A stretch of DNA of 64,000 bases, from assembly GCA_944325525.1 (NCBI GenBank), contig CALVAK010000003.1:62001-126000 (forward strand). The letters run 5' to 3'. The DNA comes from Candidatus Gastranaerophilales bacterium. GTDB taxonomy: Bacteria; Cyanobacteriota; Vampirovibrionia; Gastranaerophilales; Gastranaerophilaceae. Of this stretch, positions 36,767 through 46,059 are shown piece by piece. A model generated the notes under the pieces. That model was not told the DNA's origin and searched no databases. It saw only the letters and a list, made by a program, of their open reading frames with translations. Position numbers and translations under genes: made by a program. The number at the start of each line of letters is the position of its first letter. Within the stretch, counting starts at the first letter, position 1.

Positions 36767-36941
36767 ATATATACTTTTTATATATAAGGATATAAATTAA
36801 GAGAGATACTATGGGTTTAGAAATTTTTAAAAACGGATTTATAAACTATTTACAAGAAATCAGCGAGATTTCCAATAAGAAATATAATACAAACAATGCT
36901 GATGTAAGTATCTTTATGTATGCTAATGAATTTAAAAATTA
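36767..36941 (+). repeat. 175-bp direct repeat (copy A), leader and N-terminal coding part
   Basis: Identical by eye to 38975-39149. It covers the last 44 bases before the ATG, including TATACTTTTTATATATAAGG and the ribosome site, and the first 44 codons of paralogues 2 and 3. Shared identity extends into untranslated sequence, so it reflects recent duplication or gene conversion rather than protein selection. Confidence 0.85.
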
Positions 36942-38784
36942 CTTAACCGATGAATTAAATTTTGATTCTTCTATATTCTCTAAAAGTGTTAGTGAAATTT
37001 TAGATATGGAAGTAAAAAATGGTAAATTAGTTGATCCTGAAGAAGAAACATTAACAGATTCATTTAATAATGAAGAAGATACAGAAAATGAAATATTATT
37101 GGAAGAAGATAATAATAATAAAGAACAAGAATTTATTAAACAAACTGAAACAATGCCTAAAGAAACTACACCTCAAGAAATAGGTATGACTGATATATTA
37201 AATAATTTGCTTCAGGATGAAACAGTAATCGAAACCCTTGATACAGATAAAAGCGGTGAATTAGATGAAGAAGAAGTACATGCATTTATTGATACTATAA
37301 AAGGATATGATGGCGATGAAGAAGATATTTCACTGGAAGATATCTTAACTGCCGCAATAGATATAGCAAATGGTGATTTTACACTTGATAATAAAGAAGA
37401 AAATACTATAGAAGAAGAAATCAAAACAGAAGATGATAATCAGACACAAACACCTGTTTCAGGCGGTCAAAGTGCTTCTTCTAACGGAATTTCAGGAGGT
37501 TCAATTCCTTCAGGTGTTCAATCTGGCGGCAGGACAGCAGGAGTAACATCACAGCAAGGAACGGAAGAAAAAACTCTTGATAATATGAATAAGGAAGAGC
37601 TTAATGCAGAGTTATCTTCAGCCCAAAGCGATTTATCCGAAAAACAAAGCACTTTATCTGCTGTTTTAGACGGTTCAGATTCTGCAATTTCACAATTAGA
37701 AGAAAATGTTAATCAAGCATATGATACATATCAAGAACAACTTAAACTTGTTGATGAAGAATTAGCAGAACAAGTTGATGATTTGAAATCAAAGATTGAT
37801 GAACAAGAAAACAAAATAGATCAAAAAGAACAAGAAATTTCAGATCAGGAAAGCGTAGTTTCAGATTCAGAAACTGAATATAATAATGCAGTTACAACAA
37901 GAGAAAATTTAGAGACTTCACTTGCCGCATTAAAGTCAATAGATACAAGTGAAATGGACAGTGCGAAATTGTCCGAATTAAATTCAAAGATTAGTGAGTT
38001 AACAACGAAAGTTGAGACAGCAAAAAGAAAAGAAGAAGAAGCAAAAACGAGATGGGATGAAGCTGAAGAGAAACTGAAACAACTAAAAGAGGAAAAAGAA
38101 GAATTAATTTCAGGTCAAGGCGGATTAGATGAATTAAACCAGCAAATGACCGAGCTTGAGGCAGAGATAATAGAGAAATACCCTGAAATAAAGGAATATT
38201 TAGAAGCCTATAACAGTGCAAAAGAGACTTATGATACAGAAAAACAAACAGCAATAGCAAATGCAAAAGCAGAAGTACAAACAGCTCAAAATTATGTAAA
38301 TGAAGTACAGACAGCAATCAATAATTTTGAGAATAAAGAAACAGTAAAAGATTATACTATGAATCAGTATGATCCAGAGAAAGGAAATGCTTTGGTAGAT
38401 TATGCCTGGAAAATGCTCGAAACATATGGTTCTACACAAGGTTACTGTGCAACTGGAGTTAGCAGAACAATTAATATGGCTTATGGAATAAGTATGAGAG
38501 GAAATGGCTGTGACTGGGATAAGAATATGGAAAAACTCGTTGAACAAGGTTTGTTCATAGAAACGACAGAAGATTATCCATCTTCAAGTGATTTGTCAAA
38601 ATTACCGGCAGGAGCAGTTGTGTGCTGGCCAAATACTACAGGAACCGGAGGCGGCGGGGCTGAATTCGGACACGTTACGATTGCGGATGGTAAAGGCGGC
38701 GAAATTTCAGATCATTATTTACAAAATATTCTTCCCTCTGTTGGTGGAAGCAGTGAAAATTATCGAATTTTCTTACCGATATAA
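36811..38784 (+). CDS. EF-hand/coiled-coil protein with divergent CHAP/NlpC-like domain, paralogue 2
   Basis: A 657-residue protein with the same N-domain, acidic linker, EF-hand (LDTDKSGELDEEEV) and coiled coil as its neighbours, but a different C-terminal domain. It reads STQGYCATGVSRTINMAYGI (Cys546), LPAGAVVCWPN, AEFGHVTIADG (His621) and GEISDHYLQ, the layout of a more remote CHAP/NlpC-P60-like cysteine hydrolase. There is no signal peptide. The gene is a mosaic: its 5' end and coiled-coil region are identical to paralogue 3, while the EF-hand and Ser/Gly linker are nearly identical to paralogue 1. It probably cuts a different cell-wall bond from the other two. Confidence 0.72.
   Translation: MGLEIFKNGFINYLQEISEISNKKYNTNNADVSIFMYANEFKNYLTDELNFDSSIFSKSVSEILDMEVKNGKLVDPEEETLTDSFNNEEDTENEILLEEDNNNKEQEFIKQTETMPKETTPQEIGMTDILNNLLQDETVIETLDTDKSGELDEEEVHAFIDTIKGYDGDEEDISLEDILTAAIDIANGDFTLDNKEENTIEEEIKTEDDNQTQTPVSGGQSASSNGISGGSIPSGVQSGGRTAGVTSQQGTEEKTLDNMNKEELNAELSSAQSDLSEKQSTLSAVLDGSDSAISQLEENVNQAYDTYQEQLKLVDEELAEQVDDLKSKIDEQENKIDQKEQEISDQESVVSDSETEYNNAVTTRENLETSLAALKSIDTSEMDSAKLSELNSKISELTTKVETAKRKEEEAKTRWDEAEEKLKQLKEEKEELISGQGGLDELNQQMTELEAEIIEKYPEIKEYLEAYNSAKETYDTEKQTAIANAKAEVQTAQNYVNEVQTAINNFENKETVKDYTMNQYDPEKGNALVDYAWKMLETYGSTQGYCATGVSRTINMAYGISMRGNGCDWDKNMEKLVEQGLFIETTEDYPSSSDLSKLPAGAVVCWPNTTGTGGGGAEFGHVTIADGKGGEISDHYLQNILPSVGGSSENYRIFLPI
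37522..38355 (+). repeat. 834-bp direct repeat (copy A), coiled-coil coding region
   Basis: I find no mismatch with 39820-40653 when reading both copies. It encodes the end of the linker and the whole coiled coil of paralogue 2. Identity begins and ends sharply inside the genes, so the ends mark recombination breakpoints. Confidence 0.88.
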
Positions 38785-38974
38785 ATTATAATGTTAATCT
38801 AGTGTCGTCAACAGCAGTCAATCTTTTTAAGTTTTATTGTTTTATTACTGTTACTGTGCGTTCTTTTCTATAACCAGTTACATATCTGTGAACCAGAGAG
38901 TATTCATTAAAAAATTTTAATTAAATAATAAAGTTTTGTAACATTATTTTCATATTTAGTAAATTCAGGCACAG

Positions 38975-39149
38975 ATATATACTTTTTATATATAAGGATA
39001 TAAATTAAGAGAGATACTATGGGTTTAGAAATTTTTAAAAACGGATTTATAAACTATTTACAAGAAATCAGCGAGATTTCCAATAAGAAATATAATACAA
39101 ACAATGCTGATGTAAGTATCTTTATGTATGCTAATGAATTTAAAAATTA
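38975..39149 (+). repeat. 175-bp direct repeat (copy B)
   Basis: Second copy of the leader and N-terminal coding segment at 36767-36941. The preceding 190 bases after paralogue 2 show no similarity to the upstream region of the first copy and hold no gene that I can see. Confidence 0.85.
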
Positions 39150-41109
39150 TTTATCTGATGAAATCAATGTAGACCCTAAGATTTTATCAATGAGTATTAC
39201 CGATATATTAAAAATGGAAGTAAAAAACGGTAAATTGGTTGATCCTAATGAAGATGAAGAAGAAATACCGGAAGAAGAAACCGACGAAACAACAAAATCC
39301 GGAGAAATAAAAGACACTGAAACAGCTGATATAACAGAAAAGCCTGCTGATGAAGGTAAAAATCTTGAGCAAGGAGATTTACCTGTTGAAGGACAACAAG
39401 GTCTTATTCCTGAAAATATACAATCTTACGGTGAAAATCCGACAATCAACATGGGAGAAGTTACAGTTGTTGATTATTTAAATACATTATTTGAAGAAGA
39501 TACAATAAAGAATGTTATAGATACAGATAAAAATGACGAATTAAATGCAGAAGAAATAGAAACTTTTTTAAATGCCATAAAAGATTATGATGGTGATGAT
39601 GAAAACATCTCACTGGAAGACATTCTTGGGGCAATGATAGATATTCTAAAAGGAACATTTAACCTTAATCCTGAAGAATCAGAAACAGTAAATGAAGAAA
39701 TAATGCCTGCAAACGAAACCCGGGAAGATATTAATACTGGCAATCAAAGTGCTGTTGGCGGTACAGCTCCAACGGGAAGAGTTTCTGGAGGAAGTGGTGT
39801 ATCAGGACCTACAGGTACTTCTGGCGGCAGGACAGCAGGAGTAACATCACAGCAAGGAACGGAAGAAAAAACTCTTGATAATATGAATAAGGAAGAGCTT
39901 AATGCAGAGTTATCTTCAGCCCAAAGCGATTTATCCGAAAAACAAAGCACTTTATCTGCTGTTTTAGACGGTTCAGATTCTGCAATTTCACAATTAGAAG
40001 AAAATGTTAATCAAGCATATGATACATATCAAGAACAACTTAAACTTGTTGATGAAGAATTAGCAGAACAAGTTGATGATTTGAAATCAAAGATTGATGA
40101 ACAAGAAAACAAAATAGATCAAAAAGAACAAGAAATTTCAGATCAGGAAAGCGTAGTTTCAGATTCAGAAACTGAATATAATAATGCAGTTACAACAAGA
40201 GAAAATTTAGAGACTTCACTTGCCGCATTAAAGTCAATAGATACAAGTGAAATGGACAGTGCGAAATTGTCCGAATTAAATTCAAAGATTAGTGAGTTAA
40301 CAACGAAAGTTGAGACAGCAAAAAGAAAAGAAGAAGAAGCAAAAACGAGATGGGATGAAGCTGAAGAGAAACTGAAACAACTAAAAGAGGAAAAAGAAGA
40401 ATTAATTTCAGGTCAAGGCGGATTAGATGAATTAAACCAGCAAATGACCGAGCTTGAGGCAGAGATAATAGAGAAATACCCTGAAATAAAGGAATATTTA
40501 GAAGCCTATAACAGTGCAAAAGAGACTTATGATACAGAAAAACAAACAGCAATAGCAAATGCAAAAGCAGAAGTACAAACAGCTCAAAATTATGTAAATG
40601 AAGTACAGACAGCAATCAATAATTTTGAGAATAAAGAAACAGTAAAAGATTATTGTTTTGGTGAATTTGGTGAAGATATAGCTGATTTTGCACAACAATT
40701 TATCGGATATAATGAAAGCAATGGAAGTGCGGATATATTCCTTTACGGAGGTTATACTTCATCTTCTACTCCATGGTGTGCGGCTTTCGTTGAATATATT
40801 ATGAAGAATTCAGGAAGCTATGAAGACCTTCCTGACTGGTACAAAGATATTAGCAATAAATGGTATTGTCCAAATATAGATAAAGCCGCAAGAGATGCAG
40901 GTGCAATAATAAACGGTGAAGAAGCTCAAACCGGTGATATTGTACTGTTTGACTGGGATGGTGACGGAACTAAAGACCATGTTGGTATAGTTAAAGTTAC
41001 AGAGAATGGACAAGTTATAACAATTGAAGGTAATACAAGCAATCAGGTTGCTGAAAGAACCTATGATATTAATGATTCAAGATTAACATTTTGTAAAGTC
41101 GTTTCATAA
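39019..41109 (+). CDS. EF-hand/coiled-coil CHAP-type peptidoglycan hydrolase, paralogue 3
   Basis: A 696-residue relative of the two genes before it. The first 44 residues are identical to paralogue 2, then the acidic linker is longer and distinct, and the EF-hand is altered (DTDKNDELNAEEIE). The coiled coil is identical to paralogue 2. The C-terminal CHAP domain matches paralogue 1: Cys587 in PWCAAFVEYIM, ETGDIVLF-like AQTGDIVLFDWDGDG, His654 in KDHVGIV and Glu670 in TIEGNTSNQVAERTY. It has no signal peptide. It ends just before a bidirectional terminator shared with convergent pckA. Likely substrate is peptidoglycan peptide cross-links. Confidence 0.8.
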   Translation: MGLEIFKNGFINYLQEISEISNKKYNTNNADVSIFMYANEFKNYLSDEINVDPKILSMSITDILKMEVKNGKLVDPNEDEEEIPEEETDETTKSGEIKDTETADITEKPADEGKNLEQGDLPVEGQQGLIPENIQSYGENPTINMGEVTVVDYLNTLFEEDTIKNVIDTDKNDELNAEEIETFLNAIKDYDGDDENISLEDILGAMIDILKGTFNLNPEESETVNEEIMPANETREDINTGNQSAVGGTAPTGRVSGGSGVSGPTGTSGGRTAGVTSQQGTEEKTLDNMNKEELNAELSSAQSDLSEKQSTLSAVLDGSDSAISQLEENVNQAYDTYQEQLKLVDEELAEQVDDLKSKIDEQENKIDQKEQEISDQESVVSDSETEYNNAVTTRENLETSLAALKSIDTSEMDSAKLSELNSKISELTTKVETAKRKEEEAKTRWDEAEEKLKQLKEEKEELISGQGGLDELNQQMTELEAEIIEKYPEIKEYLEAYNSAKETYDTEKQTAIANAKAEVQTAQNYVNEVQTAINNFENKETVKDYCFGEFGEDIADFAQQFIGYNESNGSADIFLYGGYTSSSTPWCAAFVEYIMKNSGSYEDLPDWYKDISNKWYCPNIDKAARDAGAIINGEEAQTGDIVLFDWDGDGTKDHVGIVKVTENGQVITIEGNTSNQVAERTYDINDSRLTFCKVVS
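39820..40653 (+). repeat. 834-bp direct repeat (copy B)
   Basis: Second copy of the coiled-coil coding segment at 37522-38355. The corresponding part of paralogue 1 encodes a similar protein, but its DNA differs at many third positions, so only the two later genes exchanged sequence recently. Confidence 0.88.
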
Positions 41110-41127
41110 TTTCTATCATCAAAAAAA

Positions 41128-41155
41128 AACCTGTCAGATAATGACAGGTTTTTCT
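41128..41155. terminator. Bidirectional terminator between paralogue 3 and pckA
   Basis: AACCTGTCA (41128-41136) pairs with TGACAGGTT (41142-41150) around a five-base loop, flanked by nine A on the left and a T-rich tail on the right. It can end transcription from both convergent genes. Confidence 0.88.
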
Positions 41156-41170
41156 TTTAAAACAAATGTT

Positions 41171-42769
41171 TTATACGCCTGCTTTTACTTTAGGTCCGGC
41201 ATTAACAATTTCTGAAGGCATATTAGGATATTTAGCGGCAAAATTATCAGCAAACATCTGAGCTAGCTTATTAGCTGCTTGATCGTATGCAGATTTATCT
41301 GCCCATAATCCTCTTGCATCTAACATTTCGCTCGGAACATTCGGACAAGATGTAGGATAATCAACATTAAATACATCATGATGTTTAAATTCAACATTAT
41401 CAAATGAACCGTTTAAAGCTGCACTAACCATAGCACGTGTATAAGCAAGTTTCATACGTTTTGCCCCTGAAGCAGCACTGCCGCCGGCCCAACCTGTATT
41501 AACTAGATATACTTTTGTACCATATTTATCCAGTTTTTCACCTAACATTTTTGCATATACTGAAGCATCCATTGGCATAAATGGTTCTCCGAATAAAGTA
41601 GAGAATGTAGGTTGAGGTTCAGTAACTCCTCTTTCCGTTCCTGCCAATTTTGATGTGAACCCTGTTACAAAATGGTACATTGCAGCGTTCTTATCCAATC
41701 TAGAGATAGGAGGCAATACACCAAAAGCATCTGCTGTTAAGAATACAACAACTTTAGGTATTCCGCCTTTACTTGGAATTTGAGCATTATTAATATAGTC
41801 AATAGGATAACCTACACGTGTATTTTCAGTTAAAGAACCGTCATTAAAATCAAATTCACGTGTATTTTCATCCATAATAACGTTTTCAACAAGAGAACCA
41901 AATTTAATAGCATTGTAAATATCAGGTTCATGTTCAGCTGAAAGATTAATACATTTTGCATAACAGCCGCCTTCAAAGTTAAATATACCATCAGGAGACC
42001 AACCGTGCTCATCATCACCGATTAATTTTCTTTCTGGATCTGCAGACAAAGTTGTTTTACCCGTTCCTGAAAGTCCGAAGAATACTGCTGTTTCCCCTGT
42101 TTTAGGATCCATATTTGCACTGCAGTGCATTGGAAGTACGTTCATTTTTGTCATAATGTAGTTCATAGTAGCAAATACGGATTTTTTAATTTCTCCTGCA
42201 TATTGTGAACCACATATGATTATAGTGTGTGCTTCATAATCGATAGCGATACAAGCTTCAGAGTTTACGCCGTCGACTTCAGGATCACATTTAAATCCAG
42301 GTGCACAAAGTATTGTATAATCAGGTTCGCCATAAGAATTTAATTCTTCTTGAGTAGGTCTGATTAACAATTGATGAATGAACATATTCTGGCTTGCCAT
42401 TTCATTAATAACACGGAATTTTTGTGTATATTTTTTGTCAGCACCTGCGAAACCATCAAATATAAATATTTCACGACCTTGTAAGTAGGCAGCTATTTTA
42501 CCTTTTATTGAATTGAATTTTTCTCTTGATATAGGACGATTAACTTTTCCCCAAGCAATTTCATTATGAACACCTTCTGTATCAACAATGAACTTATCTT
42601 TAGGAGAGCGTCCGGTATATTTACCAGTAGCAACAACTAAAGCTCCGGTATTTGACAATTTGCCTTCTCCAAGACGAAGAGCAGCTTCTGTTAACTGTGC
42701 CGGAGACAAATTACGATATACGGCTTTTGGTCCGATTATACCAAGTTTTTCTACACCATAAGTTTCCAT
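41171..42769 (-). CDS. pckA: Phosphoenolpyruvate carboxykinase (ATP)
   Basis: A 532-residue enzyme interconverting oxaloacetate + ATP and phosphoenolpyruvate + ADP + CO2. The nucleotide-binding motif is FGLSGTGKTTLSADP, the kinase-1a/metal region is IGDDEHGWSP, and NFEGGCYAKCINLS and GYTSK-like FVTGFTSKLAGTE are family signatures. Length matches ATP-dependent PckA. It is the last gene of the birA-oadG-oadA-oadB group. In anaerobes it often runs toward oxaloacetate to conserve energy as ATP, and the pump encoded upstream would then decarboxylate oxaloacetate to pyruvate. Confidence 0.98.
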   Translation of the reverse strand: METYGVEKLGIIGPKAVYRNLSPAQLTEAALRLGEGKLSNTGALVVATGKYTGRSPKDKFIVDTEGVHNEIAWGKVNRPISREKFNSIKGKIAAYLQGREIFIFDGFAGADKKYTQKFRVINEMASQNMFIHQLLIRPTQEELNSYGEPDYTILCAPGFKCDPEVDGVNSEACIAIDYEAHTIIICGSQYAGEIKKSVFATMNYIMTKMNVLPMHCSANMDPKTGETAVFFGLSGTGKTTLSADPERKLIGDDEHGWSPDGIFNFEGGCYAKCINLSAEHEPDIYNAIKFGSLVENVIMDENTREFDFNDGSLTENTRVGYPIDYINNAQIPSKGGIPKVVVFLTADAFGVLPPISRLDKNAAMYHFVTGFTSKLAGTERGVTEPQPTFSTLFGEPFMPMDASVYAKMLGEKLDKYGTKVYLVNTGWAGGSAASGAKRMKLAYTRAMVSAALNGSFDNVEFKHHDVFNVDYPTSCPNVPSEMLDARGLWADKSAYDQAANKLAQMFADNFAAKYPNMPSEIVNAGPKVKAGV

Positions 42770-42811
42770 TTTTTTCTCCTTTTTATTTTATTTTGTTTTT
42801 TACTTATATTA

Positions 42812-43987
42812 CTAATGAGGTATTACTGATAACAATACACCTGCTGCTACAGCTGAACCAATTACACCTGCAACATTCGGACCCATTGCATGCATTAATA
42901 AATAATTTTGAGGATTGTATTCTAAACCTACTTTATTAGATACACGTGCGGCCATTGGAACTGCAGAAACCCCTGCAGAACCAATTAAAGGATTTATCTT
43001 TTCTTTTATAAACAGGTTCATTATTTTTGCCATAATAACACCACCGGCTGTAGCTAAAGAGAATGCTACAACACCCAGTATTAATATAAACAATGTTTGG
43101 GGTGTCAAGAACTGTTCTGCAGATAATTTAGAACCAACTGACAATCCTAAGAATATTGTAACAATATTTATTAAAGAATTTTGCATTGTATTTGATAATC
43201 TATCAGTAACACCACATTCTTTACACAAATTACCGAAAGTCAATGCACCTACGAGAGGGCAGGCATCAGGAATAAATATTGCACATAACACTAATACTGA
43301 AATAGGGAATACAATTTTTTCTCTTTTTGATACATCTCTTAATTGTTTCATTTCAATCTTACGTTCAGCATCAGTTGTTAATAATTTCATAATTGGCGGT
43401 TGAATTACAGGAACTAATGCCATATATGAGTATGCAGCAACAGCAATAGCACCAAGTAAATCAGGAGCTAATTTTGTTGTAACGAATATTGAAGTAGGAC
43501 CGTCAGCACCGCCTATAATACCTATTGCCCCTGCTTCAGGAAGAGTAAAGCCGAAACAAACCAAAGCCAGCAATAATGCACCAAAAATACCAAACTGAGC
43601 GGCACCGCCGAGCAGCAGTGTTTTCGGATTTGCTATTAACGGACCGAAATCAGTCATTGCACCAACACCCATAAAAATTATTAAAGGGAATAATCCTTTA
43701 TGAATACCGGCTTCATAAACTATACCAAGAAATCCGTTCGGACCTGCCATATCACATACCGGAATATTTGATAATAAACCGCCAAATGCAATAGGAACCA
43801 ATAATAACGGCTCAAATTGTTTTTTTATACCCAGCCATAATAAGAACAAACATACTAATATCATTATTGGAGCACCATACTGATGCATTATCTGGGCAGC
43901 ACCTGTCAACGCAGGATCTTCGGGTTTTATAAAATTCATTATACCCGTTGACATCCAAAGATTTTGTAATCCTTCTGCTAATTGCAT
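42812..43987 (-). CDS. oadB: Oxaloacetate decarboxylase beta subunit (Na+-translocating)
   Basis: A 391-residue membrane subunit of the sodium-ion-transporting carboxylic acid decarboxylases. It shows the family's segments ITDFGPL-like [39 protein letters not shown] (with the Na+-site Asp) and the C-terminal [20 protein letters not shown] plus [15 protein letters not shown]. About nine to eleven spans are expected. It decarboxylates carboxybiotin and couples this to sodium export. Oxaloacetate is the likely substrate because oadA and pckA are neighbours; glutaconyl-CoA and methylmalonyl-CoA decarboxylases use the same beta subunit type. Confidence 0.95.
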   Translation of the reverse strand: MQLAEGLQNLWMSTGIMNFIKPEDPALTGAAQIMHQYGAPIMILVCLFLLWLGIKKQFEPLLLVPIAFGGLLSNIPVCDMAGPNGFLGIVYEAGIHKGLFPLIIFMGVGAMTDFGPLIANPKTLLLGGAAQFGIFGALLLALVCFGFTLPEAGAIGIIGGADGPTSIFVTTKLAPDLLGAIAVAAYSYMALVPVIQPPIMKLLTTDAERKIEMKQLRDVSKREKIVFPISVLVLCAIFIPDACPLVGALTFGNLCKECGVTDRLSNTMQNSLINIVTIFLGLSVGSKLSAEQFLTPQTLFILILGVVAFSLATAGGVIMAKIMNLFIKEKINPLIGSAGVSAVPMAARVSNKVGLEYNPQNYLLMHAMGPNVAGVIGSAVAAGVLLSVIPH

Positions 43988-43997
43988 CTTTTTCCTC

Positions 43998-45800
43998 CTA
44001 ACCTATCTTTGCCATAATTTGACCGGTATGTACTTTATCACCCTGAGAAACAGACATTCCGCTAATTACTCCTTTTACCGGAGATTTAATCGGAGTTTCC
44101 ATTTTCATTGCTTCGATAACTATAATTTCTTCATTTTCTTCAACATAGTCACCTATGTTTTTTAATACTCTTAAAACATCGCCCGGCAGAGGAGATTTAA
44201 CTTCGGTTCCTTCGCCTGAAACTTGAGAAGCACCTGCATCTTCTTCAATTCCGTCTTTAATATCAACACTGTATTCTTTACCATTAACAACGGCCTTACC
44301 ATTTTGAAGTTTAACCGCATATTTTTTACCGTTTACTGTAACGGTGCAGCCTTCTGAATCAGAGCAAGATACAGCAGCTTCCTGTGCTTTTGAAGGTTCA
44401 TTTTTTCTTACGCCGATTGTACCTTTTCCTTGAAGGAATAAAATACCTTTTTCTTTGCAAGTTGCGGCAATAAATATATTTTCTTCTGTCTGTTCAAGAC
44501 CTGCATCCATAAGCATTTTCTTTGCTGCTTCAATTCCTTTTGATGAATCTTTATCATTAATATCAAGAACTGTTTCAGTTGTTGGTTGTAAGCCTAATTG
44601 TTCAGAAGCTTCTTTTACGACTTCAGGATCAGGAGCACACGGTGTTTTACCGAAATATCCAAGCACCATCTTTCCATAACCTTCTGTCATTTTTTTCCAA
44701 GCACCGAACATAACATTAGCATAAGCCTGTTGGAAATAGAATTGTGAAACAGGTGTAACTGATGTTGCAAAGCCGCCTTTTTCAACAACTTCTTTCATTG
44801 CAGCAACAACTTCTGGGAATCTATCCATTGTTCCGTTATCACGCATCATTTGAGTGTTTGCAGTTAATGCTCCGCCCGGCAGAGGAGAAGAAATAATTAC
44901 AGGATTTACTGCTAAAGCTTCCGGAGGAAGGAAATAATCCTTCATACATTCTTTAAATATTTCTTCAGTTTCTAATATTTTTTCAATATCGATACCGAGA
45001 TCATATTCAGTACCTTTTAATGCGTGCCACATAGAAACAATATCAGGTTGAGCAGTACCACCTGATACTGGTTTCATAGAAAGGTCTATTCCGTCTGCAC
45101 CACCATCAAGAGCAGCTCTGTATGCTAATAATCCGGTACCTGCTGTTTCATGTGAATGGAATCTGATATGAGCATCAGGTCCTAAGATTTCTCTTGTTCT
45201 CTTTATTGTTTCATATACCTTTTGAGGTGCGGATGTTCCTGATGCATCTTTAAATGCCAGTGAAGTGAAAGGAATTCCGGCATCTAAAATTGACCGGAGT
45301 ACTTTTTCATAGAAAGCAACATCATGAGCACCTTTACATCCGATAGGTAGTTCCATCATTGTAATAGTAACTTCATGATTTAAACCGTTATCTACAATAC
45401 ATTGTCCTGAATAAATTAAATTATTTACATCATTTAATGCATCAAAGTTTCTAATTGTAGTCATTCCGTGTTTTTTAAACATTTTAGCGTGAAGATTAAT
45501 AATATCACGAGGTTGAGAATCAAGCCCAACTACATTAACTCCTCTTGCAAGAGTTTGAAGGTTAATATCAGGACCTACTGTTTTTCTTATTGTATCCATC
45601 ATGTCAAAAGCATTTTCGTTACAATAGAATATGGGAGATTGAAATCTTGCTCCTCCTCCTACTTCAAAATGTTTTAAACCTGCAGCAACCGCTGCTTCCA
45701 ATGCAGGTAAAAAATCTTTGGTGAATACTCTTGCACCATATACGGACTGAAAACCGTCTCTGAAAGAAGTATCCATAACCTTAATCTGTTTTTTTGTCAT
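43998..45800 (-). CDS. oadA: Oxaloacetate decarboxylase alpha subunit with biotin domain
   Basis: A 600-residue biotin-dependent carboxyltransferase. The N-terminal TIM barrel starts [17 protein letters not shown], differing from the usual 'DTTLRDAHQSL.ATRM', and continues with [38 protein letters not shown] (metal ligands) and [14 protein letters not shown]. After a linker, the last 75 residues form a biotinyl domain with Lys566 in IEAMKMETP. It transfers CO2 from oxaloacetate to biotin, for OadB to release. The variant N-terminus resembles the biotin-attachment/pyruvate-carboxylase-B-like proteins known from some epsilonproteobacteria. It is biotinylated by the BirA encoded upstream. Confidence 0.93.
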   Translation of the reverse strand: MTKKQIKVMDTSFRDGFQSVYGARVFTKDFLPALEAAVAAGLKHFEVGGGARFQSPIFYCNENAFDMMDTIRKTVGPDINLQTLARGVNVVGLDSQPRDIINLHAKMFKKHGMTTIRNFDALNDVNNLIYSGQCIVDNGLNHEVTITMMELPIGCKGAHDVAFYEKVLRSILDAGIPFTSLAFKDASGTSAPQKVYETIKRTREILGPDAHIRFHSHETAGTGLLAYRAALDGGADGIDLSMKPVSGGTAQPDIVSMWHALKGTEYDLGIDIEKILETEEIFKECMKDYFLPPEALAVNPVIISSPLPGGALTANTQMMRDNGTMDRFPEVVAAMKEVVEKGGFATSVTPVSQFYFQQAYANVMFGAWKKMTEGYGKMVLGYFGKTPCAPDPEVVKEASEQLGLQPTTETVLDINDKDSSKGIEAAKKMLMDAGLEQTEENIFIAATCKEKGILFLQGKGTIGVRKNEPSKAQEAAVSCSDSEGCTVTVNGKKYAVKLQNGKAVVNGKEYSVDIKDGIEEDAGASQVSGEGTEVKSPLPGDVLRVLKNIGDYVEENEEIIVIEAMKMETPIKSPVKGVISGMSVSQGDKVHTGQIMAKIG

Positions 45801-45837
45801 TTTTTTTTCCTCTTTATATCTAACTGATAATCAATCT

Positions 45838-46059
45838 TTATTTTCTTGCTGCTACTGCCAAAGATACAGCTATTTCTACATCAGAACTATCATTTTTCTT
45901 TTCGGTTTTAGTTTTATCCGGAAATAATGTATTTAATGCTGTGATTACTTTCCCCAGAGCAAAAACTACAGCCCATAGTACAGAAAGGAAGAAAAACACT
46001 GTTATCATTCCTGTCAGCATTGCTGCAATTCCTTCATTTAGAATTTCCAAATTTAACAT
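45838..46059 (-). CDS. oadG: Oxaloacetate decarboxylase gamma subunit
   Basis: A 73-residue protein with one N-terminal membrane span (GIAAMLTGMITVFFFLSVLW) and a short charged cytoplasmic tail ending SLAVAARK, the usual OadG layout. It anchors and stabilises the alpha-beta complex and helps assemble the sodium pump. Its ATG overlaps the end of birA by seven bases and has a GGAG ribosome site inside the birA coding region. Confidence 0.88.
   Translation of the reverse strand: MLNLEILNEGIAAMLTGMITVFFFLSVLWAVVFALGKVITALNTLFPDKTKTEKKNDSSDVEIAVSLAVAARK

Noticed and set aside
37991..38317. Minus-strand frame of 108 codons, identical to one at 40289-40615
   Set aside because: It is the antisense shadow of the duplicated coiled-coil coding region; identity comes from the 834-bp repeat.
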